Positions 30,508-35,950 of a stretch of 35,950 nucleotides of DNA are shown piece after piece; positions within the stretch are counted from its first letter, which is position 1, and every line of letters starts with the position of its first letter. Origin of the DNA: an uncultured Phycisphaerales bacterium (lineage in GTDB: Bacteria; Planctomycetota; Phycisphaerae; Tepidisphaerales; Tepidisphaeraceae); NCBI GenBank assembly GCA_903871935.1, contig CAIQIQ010000025.1:1-35950 (forward strand). The letters are read 5' to 3'. The notes under the pieces are model-generated. The model searched no databases. It had not been told where the DNA came from and saw nothing but the letters and a program-made list of their open reading frames with translations. A program made the position numbers and the translations under genes.

Positions 30508-32244
30508 TCACCTGCGGTGGCTGCGGTGCTTTTCGTGCGGGCGGTCACCGGCGGCGGTGGAACCGATCAGGGCGTGATGCTGGCGGAGGCGGTCGGCGTC
30601 GGATTTGGGAACGGTGATGGGATTGCCTTGCGTGTCGATGCCGGCGTGGTACATGGCGGCGGCGACGGTGCCGGGCAGGGGGATAAAGCACTGCACCTGT
30701 TGCGGACGCCAGCCGCGCTGGTGCAGCCAGTTGGAGAGGTGCTGCATGTCCTTTGGTGTTGTGCCGGGGAAAGCAGTGAGGAGGTAGGGAATGACGTACT
30801 GCTCTTTGCCAGCGGCACGGCACTCTTCCTCGAAAGCATCGAGGAACTGCTCGAAGACCTTTTGCCCAGGCTTGCGCATCAGGCGAAGCACCTGATCGGC
30901 GAAGTGCTCGGGGGCGATCTTGAGCTGGCCGCCGACGTAGTCGCGGACCAGAGCGCGGATGTACTTGCGGTCCTTTAAGGCCAAGTCGTGACGGATGCCC
31001 GAGGCGATGCGGACGTGCTTGACCTTGGGAATGCGCTGGATCTGCTGCAGGAGTTGGATCGTCTGCAGTTGATCGACGACGAAATGGGGACAAAGGGCGG
31101 GGACCAGGCAGCTTGCCCGCTGGCAGCGGGAGGGATCGTCAGCGCAGTACGCGTTCCACATGTTGGCAGAGGGGCCGCCGACATCGGTGATGGAGCCGTT
31201 CCACTTCGGGTGGCGGGTGAAGGTGGTGGCTTCGTCGAGGATGGATTTGGCGGAGCGGGAGCGGATGGAGCGGCCCTGGTGGGCGGCGAGAGAGCAGAAG
31301 GAGCATCCGCCAGCGCAGCCGCGGTGTGAGGTGATCGAGAAGCGGATCATGTCGGCCGCGGGGATTGGCTCTTTGTAGGAGGGGTGTGGATCGCGAGTGA
31401 AAGGAAGACTGTAGAGTTGGTCGAGCTGGGCGCTATCGAGTGGCTTGGGCGCGGTGAGGATGAGATGACGGCCTTCGATCGGTTCGATGGCGATCTGGTT
31501 GGCGTGGTGGACGTGCTGCTCGAGGGCGAGGGTGGCGGGCATGAGCTTCCTGGCATCGGCGATGATCTCCTCATGGGAAGGAAGCGACAGCGTAGGAGTG
31601 TCCGCTGGCGGTGCGCCCATGAATGCAGCGCCGGGGATGGACGGGTCGGCCAGCGGTTTGCCATCGGCAAGGCGCCCGGCGGCTTCGAGGATGCCGCGCT
31701 CGGCCATGCCGTAGAGGACAAGGTCGGCCTTGGCGTCGAGCAGGATCGGGCGGCGGACTTTGTCGGTCCAGAAGTCGTAGTGGGTGATGCGGCGGAGCGA
31801 GGCTTCGATGCCGCCGAGGATGATCGGGAGCTTGGGGAAGGCCTGTTTGACCAAGCTGGAGTAGACGAGGCAGGCGCGATTGGGGCGGGCACCAGCGCGG
31901 CCGCCGGGGGTGTAGGCATCGTCCGAGCGTTTCTTGCGGAAGGCGGTGTAGTGGGCGAGCATCGAGTCCAGAGCACCGGCTGTGACGCCGGCAAACAGAC
32001 GCGGCCGGCCGAGGCGAGCGATGTCGTCGGTGCTGGTCCAGCGCGGCTGGGCGATGATGCCGACGCGATAGCCGTGGTGGATGAGCCAGCGGCCGAGCAG
32101 GGCGACGCCGAACGACGGGTGATCGACGTAGGCGTCGCCGCTGATCAGCAGGATGTCCAGTTCTGCCCAGCCGAGGGCGTTCATCTCCCGTTGGGTCATC
32201 GGCAGGAATTTCGGCTGAGCCAGGTTGTTGGTGGTTGGCGGCAT
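30508..32244 (-). CDS. YgiQ-family radical SAM protein
   Basis: A 578-residue radical S-adenosylmethionine enzyme. N-terminal segments [14 protein letters not shown] and [23 protein letters not shown] are the hallmark of the YgiQ (UPF0313) family, which carries a B12-binding-like region. [21 protein letters not shown] is also family-specific. The radical SAM cluster motif [19 protein letters not shown] gives the C-x3-C-x2-C cysteines. E. coli YgiQ is clearly longer, so the C-terminus is shorter here. Its reaction is unknown. ATG 32244 is chosen; an in-frame TTG at 32250 would add two residues. It is divergent from the Gfo/Idh-like gene with a 50-base spacer. Confidence 0.9.
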   Translation of the reverse strand: MPPTTNNLAQPKFLPMTQREMNALGWAELDILLISGDAYVDHPSFGVALLGRWLIHHGYRVGIIAQPRWTSTDDIARLGRPRLFAGVTAGALDSMLAHYTAFRKKRSDDAYTPGGRAGARPNRACLVYSSLVKQAFPKLPIILGGIEASLRRITHYDFWTDKVRRPILLDAKADLVLYGMAERGILEAAGRLADGKPLADPSIPGAAFMGAPPADTPTLSLPSHEEIIADARKLMPATLALEQHVHHANQIAIEPIEGRHLILTAPKPLDSAQLDQLYSLPFTRDPHPSYKEPIPAADMIRFSITSHRGCAGGCSFCSLAAHQGRSIRSRSAKSILDEATTFTRHPKWNGSITDVGGPSANMWNAYCADDPSRCQRASCLVPALCPHFVVDQLQTIQLLQQIQRIPKVKHVRIASGIRHDLALKDRKYIRALVRDYVGGQLKIAPEHFADQVLRLMRKPGQKVFEQFLDAFEEECRAAGKEQYVIPYLLTAFPGTTPKDMQHLSNWLHQRGWRPQQVQCFIPLPGTVAAAMYHAGIDTQGNPITVPKSDADRLRQHHALIGSTAAGDRPHEKHRSHRR

Positions 32245-32294
32245 TGGCAATAGACTTCTACGCTTAGAAAGCGCAAAGGTAAACAGGAGCGATC

Positions 32295-33395
32295 ATGGCA
32301 GAAAAGCTTCGGGTTTGTATGGTCGGGTTGGAGTTTGGCGGGACATTCATATCCTCGTTGGCAGCGCATCCGGATGTGGCGGGCCTGGGGGTCTGCGATC
32401 TGAACCTGTCGACGCTGCGCGGCGTGGGAGATCGTTTCTCAATTCCCCATGAGAATCGGCACGCCTCGTTGGAAGCGGTGCTGGATTCGGGGGCGTACGA
32501 TGCGGTGGTGCTGTTTACGCCGATTCCGGATCACGCCGCACAAGTGATCGCGGTGATGGAGGCACATCTGCACTGCGCCTGTGCGGTGCCGATGGCGACG
32601 ACGGTGGAGGATCTGCGGCGGATCTCGGAGGTTCGACGGCAAACCGGCCGAACGTACATGATGATGGAAACCAGTCTGTATACGCCAGAGTTCCTCATGG
32701 TGCAGGATCTGTATCGGGCCGGCGAGTTCGGCGAACTGCAGTTCCTGCGTGGGGTGTGGCACTGCAATTTGGAGAACCATCCACGTTACTGGCATGGGCT
32801 GCCGCCGATGCATTACATCACTCACCCGCTTGCGCCGATGCTGAAGCTGGCGGGTCGGAAGGTCGCGAAGGTGGCGTGCTACGGGTCGGGAGCGATGCGC
32901 AAGTCGTTGCAGGAGGTGTATCAGAATCCCTATCCGGTGGAGACGGCGATCTTTCAGTTGGGGAGCGAAGCGGTGAGTGCGAAGGTCAAGCCGCAGGGAG
33001 ATGCCGGCCGGCCGCTCGCGGTTGAGGTGACCAGTATCGTCATTGAGACAGCGCTGCAGAACAAAGAGACGTTTGACCTGTGGGGGACGAAACAGAGTTT
33101 TACGTGGGCGACTTTCTACGATGACAAACATGCGTTCATCCGCATCTGGCCGGCGCGGGAAGGTGGACCCAAGAGCAGCTACAACACGGTGTTCCGGTTT
33201 GAAGCGCCCAATGACGTTGACCGTCTGCCGCAGGCGATGCGAAAACTTGGTCCCGGTTCGCCACAGGCGCATCTGGTACACGAGTTCGTGCGGGCGTGCA
33301 TCGAAGGCCGCGAGAGCGAGATCGATGTCGATGAGGCGTCGGCTTATACGGAGCCAGGGCTGTTGGCTCATCAGGCGGCGATGAGTGGCCGATAG
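32295..33395 (+). CDS. Gfo/Idh/MocA-like protein without the EKP lysine
   Basis: This 366-residue protein has the N-terminal Rossmann domain of glucose-fructose oxidoreductase/inositol dehydrogenase-type proteins (RVCMVGLEFGGTF at 6-18, then a C-D-L-N strand end and FTPIPDHAAQV at 74-84). Where most members have CEKPLA, with a catalytic lysine, this protein has CAVPMATT (96-103), so the lysine is replaced by valine. The C-terminal beta-sheet domain has GLPPMHYITHPLAPMLKLAGR, resembling the usual substrate-binding segment. AGGAG precedes ATG 32295 by a few bases. NAD(P)-binding is likely; ordinary dehydrogenase activity is doubtful. This form recurs in Planctomycetota, as far as I recall. Confidence 0.85.
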   Translation: MAEKLRVCMVGLEFGGTFISSLAAHPDVAGLGVCDLNLSTLRGVGDRFSIPHENRHASLEAVLDSGAYDAVVLFTPIPDHAAQVIAVMEAHLHCACAVPMATTVEDLRRISEVRRQTGRTYMMMETSLYTPEFLMVQDLYRAGEFGELQFLRGVWHCNLENHPRYWHGLPPMHYITHPLAPMLKLAGRKVAKVACYGSGAMRKSLQEVYQNPYPVETAIFQLGSEAVSAKVKPQGDAGRPLAVEVTSIVIETALQNKETFDLWGTKQSFTWATFYDDKHAFIRIWPAREGGPKSSYNTVFRFEAPNDVDRLPQAMRKLGPGSPQAHLVHEFVRACIEGRESEIDVDEASAYTEPGLLAHQAAMSGR

Positions 33396-33412
33396 GTGGC
33401 GGTCCGTTGGTG

Positions 33413-33579
33413 GAATGACCAGGAAAGGGGGAGGAGTAAAAAGGTGCCAGGTGTGGATAAGTGACAGGTGCGCAAGTTCTCGGCGGTGGTACCCCCTCTG
33501 CGCCAAGTGATTTGTGGTTCGTGGTTTAGGTTGATATCCGGGGAGGAGATGCGCAGGTTCGAGGCGATTGTGGATAAGT
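33413..33579. repeat. dispersed 168-bp intergenic repeat, copy B (two DnaA boxes)
   Basis: Same unit and orientation as 22051-22219. The consensus DnaA box TTATCCACA is on the minus strand at 33452-33460 and 33569-33577, at the same relative places as in copy A. The GCGCAGGTTC direct repeat is kept, slightly degenerate, near 33470-33480 and 33550-33560. Confidence 0.75.
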
Positions 33580-33954
33580 CCTGCTGGAATGACCAAAGCC
33601 CAAATCCCAATGCCCAATGAATGACCAGGGCCCAATGACCAAGGATCCGGGGTGGTGACATCGGGCAAGTCCTTGTCGCCGCACAGGTTATGACCGAAAT
33701 ATCACTTCGTAAAGGATGGTGACAAAAGGTGACATTTCTGGGACATCCGGTCGGGTACCCACCGATGGCATGGGCGTTTGGGTGGCGCGGGTATTCACTT
33801 GCCAAATAGCAGGGAGGGAAGAAAAAAAACAGTTCCCCCATAATAAGGGGTGATTTGGAGGCTGCCAAAAATGGAAGTTGGGGAATGACAAGGGGTTAAC
33901 GGAATCCAAAAATCTTTCACGAATTCTGGCCCCCCACCCGCCGAAGGCGGACCC

Positions 33955-34125
33955 AGAGCGTCGCCGGAAGCGACTCATGTAAGGTCGCGACGACCATGTC
34001 GGCGCGTAGGTGCTTCTGAATGCACCGCTATAGCGTCAGCGAGGCGAAGGCGTAATCGCCGGGAGCCGGGGCGGGCCGTGAAGGTCCGCGGAAGCCGGGG
34101 CGAAGCCCAGCAGGCGCGCACAACC
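33955..34125. other. highly structured GC-rich segment, possible non-coding RNA
   Basis: Successive small stem-loops can be read: GCGAC...GTCGC near 33970-33990, GTGC-N8-GCAC near 34010-34025, GGCG-TAAT-CGCC near 34048-34060, GGGCC-N5-GGTCC near 34075-34087 and GGGC-GAA-GCCC near 34100-34112. It lies about 100 bases upstream of the PadR gene. I match it to no RNA family, and it may be just a repeat relic. Confidence 0.3.
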
Positions 34126-34184
34126 TACTTTGTTTCGGAAATCGGAGATTTTATCTGTAGGAATCCTGGATTGATGATGTGTAT

Positions 34185-34201
34185 ACTACGCAGTGCATAG
34201 T
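34185..34201. promoter_or_regulatory. palindromic operator candidate for PadR
   Basis: ACTA-N-GCA-N-TGC-N-TAGT is a 17-base palindrome with symmetry at 14 positions. It overlaps TATACT (34182-34187), a good -10 hexamer, and ends 19 bases before the PadR start codon. Position and symmetry suggest autorepression. Confidence 0.5.
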
Positions 34202-34220
34202 GTGCAAAGCAGAGGTAAAT

Positions 34221-34568
34221 ATGAGAATCGAGAAGCAACTGATGCGTGGAGCGGGGCCGACAGCGGTGCTGCAACTGTTGTCCTCGGGGGAAAAATACGG
34301 ATATGAGCTGGTCGAGGCTCTGGCGAAACGGAGCAGCGGGGTGCTGGCGATGGGGCAGTCCACGCTCTATCCGCTGCTGTACAACCTGGAGGCCAAGGGA
34401 CTGGTGGCATCCCGAGTTGATAAGACCGGCCCGCGGCCGCGGCGTTATTACCGTTTGACCGACAAAGGGCGCAAGCGGCTGGCCCGCGACCACAAGCAGT
34501 GGGAAGCTCTCCGCGACGCCATGGGCAGCCTGGGGATCGGGCCTCAACCGGCCGGAGGTGCGGTATGA
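34221..34568 (+). CDS. PadR-family transcriptional regulator
   Basis: A 115-residue PadR-like winged-helix regulator. MRIEKQLMRGAGPTAVLQLLSSGEKYGYELVEAL, then GQSTLYPLLYNLEAKGLVASRVDKTGPRPRRYYRLTDKGRKRL, is the PadR DNA-binding domain with its wing and dimer helix; the short C-terminus is typical of PadR subfamily 2. ATG 34221 is chosen with AGAGG 5 bases upstream; the frame is open to 34179 but without family resemblance. Its stop overlaps the next start (ATGA), so the two proteins are translationally coupled. A palindrome upstream is the likely operator. The signal it responds to is unknown. Confidence 0.92.
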   Translation: MRIEKQLMRGAGPTAVLQLLSSGEKYGYELVEALAKRSSGVLAMGQSTLYPLLYNLEAKGLVASRVDKTGPRPRRYYRLTDKGRKRLARDHKQWEALRDAMGSLGIGPQPAGGAV

Positions 34569-35818
34569 ACGACTCCCGCGAGTATAGCATTTGGAACACA
34601 CCTCTCTCGGAACTCCTGCGCGGCAGGATACGCCAGGGAACGTTCAAGGTTGAGCAGCGGATTGACGCGTTCGCCACAGTCAGGCAGAGCGATCTGCCGG
34701 AGTCTGCCAAGTCGATGATTGTCCAGGTGGTGAAGAAGACTCGACTCTGGAAGCACGAGAAGCAGGAGATCGCCGAAGAGATGGTGGCACACTTTGCCGA
34801 CGGCATCGCGGCCGGAGGACGAGCCGAAGATCTGATCGCCACCTTCGGTGATGTGCGCAAGGCGGCCAAACTGATGCGCCGGGCGAAGAAGCGCAATCGG
34901 CCGCTCTGGTGGAGGCTAATGCGGGGCAGCGCCCAGGCGTTAGCCTGTTTCGTCCTGTTCTACATCGGCCTGGTGCTACTGCTGTCGCTGCGCCATCCCT
35001 ATCTGCGCACAGACTACCTTGCCATCCTTAATGCCTCTACGCCCAACGCACCTGAATCCGACCGCGCCTGGCCGATCTACCGGGATGCGTGGGCAAAGGC
35101 GCGGATATGGAAGTTCGATGACGCTCCGCTGAGAGTCAGCGATGAGAGAACTGCCCGCTGGTCGCGTCCCGGCGATGATCGCTGGCCGGACGCTGTCGCC
35201 TTTCTCCGTGATCGCCAGCAGCTTTTGAATGCGCTGCGAGAGGCGGGACAGAAACCATCGTTGGGATGGGAGTTCAGAACCGCCGGAATGGAGACGTGGC
35301 CCGCCGAGGATCGAGCCGCGTTCACGGATCAAGCTGCATCGACGAAGCCAGTGGGTACATGGATCTCCGATAAACTGATGGCACAGTCCATGATTGGGAT
35401 CTTGCTGCCGTATCTTTCCCAGATGCGAGTATCGGCCACTCTTCTGGCTGCCGACTTACGTTGGGCGGCCAGCGAGGGTGATGCGGATCGCGTATTGGCT
35501 GACTATCGCGCCCTGGTGGGCATGGCACGACAGTGCGGCGAAGCGCCGATCCTTGTCAATCAGCTCGTTGAACTGGGAATCCTGGGAGTCGCCGACGCGA
35601 CGCTCATGGAGATCAACCATTCATCGCCGCAGTCCCTTGAGAAGTGCCGCGTGGAACTGCTGCATGTCATGTCGTCCATGTCAATGCTCAAAATGAACCT
35701 TGCCGGCGAGCGGATGTGTTTCATGGATATGGTTCAGCGTGTCTACAGTGACGATGGCAAGGGAGATGGCACGCCGACCCTGGATGGCATGCGAGTAATG
35801 GGCAGTCTTTCTCGGTAA
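34565..35818 (+). CDS. PadR-coupled single-pass membrane protein of unknown function
   Basis: A 417-residue protein, translationally coupled to PadR by ATGA. Residues about 1-110 are soluble and basic, with a motif (HFADGIAAGGRAEDLIATFGDVRKAAKLMRRAKKRNRP) I associate with PadR-linked planctomycete membrane proteins. One membrane segment follows (ALACFVLFYIGLVLLLSL, about 120-137), then a soluble, probably extracytoplasmic part of 280 residues rich in tryptophan and charged residues. No catalytic motif is recognised. A different reading frame starting at 35817 stays open to the window end (about 44 codons), so a frameshift that cut off a longer C-terminus cannot be excluded. Confidence 0.7.
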   Translation: MNDSREYSIWNTPLSELLRGRIRQGTFKVEQRIDAFATVRQSDLPESAKSMIVQVVKKTRLWKHEKQEIAEEMVAHFADGIAAGGRAEDLIATFGDVRKAAKLMRRAKKRNRPLWWRLMRGSAQALACFVLFYIGLVLLLSLRHPYLRTDYLAILNASTPNAPESDRAWPIYRDAWAKARIWKFDDAPLRVSDERTARWSRPGDDRWPDAVAFLRDRQQLLNALREAGQKPSLGWEFRTAGMETWPAEDRAAFTDQAASTKPVGTWISDKLMAQSMIGILLPYLSQMRVSATLLAADLRWAASEGDADRVLADYRALVGMARQCGEAPILVNQLVELGILGVADATLMEINHSSPQSLEKCRVELLHVMSSMSMLKMNLAGERMCFMDMVQRVYSDDGKGDGTPTLDGMRVMGSLSR

Positions 35819-35826
35819 CTATTTAC

Positions 35827-35840
35827 CGTGCCACGGCACG
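35827..35840 (+). terminator. possible hairpin after the PadR operon
   Basis: CGTGCC-AC-GGCACG, a 6-base perfect stem starting 9 bases after the stop codon. There is no T run, so this is only a weak terminator candidate. Confidence 0.25.
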
Positions 35841-35950
35841 AAACAGCAAATCGATCGCCCTGAGGAATTCGCGTGGTATCGTGTAATTGCTCTGTTTTGG
35901 TTTTGGAGATTGTGGTATACCTGCCGGCGCCATGGATGGCGTGCAGCAGA
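35841..35950. other. window end: AT-richer spacer, possible next gene start
   Basis: About 90 AT-richer bases are followed by ATG at 35932, which is in an open frame to the window end. No Shine-Dalgarno is obvious and only six codons are visible, so a gene start here is not established. Confidence 0.15.

Larger units (their letters stand above)
33396..34220. other. second long repeat-rich non-coding spacer
   Basis: An 825-base gene-free stretch. It holds copy B of the dispersed repeat (33413-33579), a degenerate CCAATGACC tract (about 33585-33650), a GGTGACAAAA/GGTGACATTT doublet (33718-33737), a CCCC-N7-GGGG hairpin near 33835-33850, a CCGCC-GAA-GGCGG hairpin near 33940, and a strongly structured GC-rich segment (about 33955-34125). 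The right end carries the PadR operator. No gene-like frame is seen. Confidence 0.6.

Noticed and set aside
33371..33868. Minus-strand frame across the second repeat-rich spacer
   Set aside because: Contains the same repeat-derived phrases (GHWALVIHWALG, ENLRT); similarity to the frame at 21942-22415 comes from the shared DNA repeat.
33955..34125. RNase P, SRP or tmRNA
   Set aside because: The characteristic conserved cores of these RNAs are not seen.

Overview
The window is a GC-rich bacterial chromosome segment. Gene content points to Planctomycetota, most likely class Phycisphaerae, although no marker gene proves this. The pointers are an ECF sigma factor fused to a membrane-anchored C-terminal domain, a PadR regulator coupled to a one-helix membrane protein, DUF4091 and DUF4832 glycosidase-like proteins, a Gfo/Idh/MocA protein without the usual EKP lysine, and several low-complexity intergenic tracts of a kind I associate with this phylum. 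Housekeeping genes (mutL end, panE, korAB, trpF, elbB, comEC, ygiQ) alternate with glycan-degradation genes.

Layout. 1-2250: 3' part of mutL convergent with panE. 2421-4106: ferredoxin-type nitrite reductase. 4363-9436: three co-directional genes for glycan attack (secreted carbohydrate-binding-like protein, secreted DUF4091 glycosidase-like protein, cytoplasmic GH116). 9519-13171: reverse-strand DoxX-like protein and 2-oxoacid:ferredoxin oxidoreductase korA-korB. 13172-13648: divergent control region with two Rex-type palindromes. 13649-17689: TIM-barrel isomerase-like protein, elbB, and an SseB-like/580-residue protein pair; the latter is an internal duplication. 17707-21909: reverse-strand operon of a DUF4832 glycosidase-like protein and a GH94 phosphorylase. 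21910-23022: long repeat-rich spacer. 23023-25316: ECF sigma-membrane fusion and GNAT. 25423-25991: DUF433/DUF5615 toxin-antitoxin-like pair. 26123-32244: reverse-strand trpF, alpha/beta hydrolase, comEC and ygiQ. 32295-33395: Gfo/Idh/MocA-like gene. 33396-34220: second repeat-rich spacer. 34221-35818: PadR with its membrane partner.

How it fits together. The glycosidases and the GH94 phosphorylase suggest a heterotroph that trims plant or microbial glycans and phosphorolyses imported disaccharides. KorAB can supply reduced ferredoxin, which the NirA-type enzyme can consume, and the Rex-like sites next to korA would tie this to the NADH/NAD+ ratio; that link is inference. The most unusual things are the tandemly duplicated 580-residue protein, the pair of about 168-bp intergenic repeats each carrying two consensus DnaA boxes, and the Rex-like palindromes.
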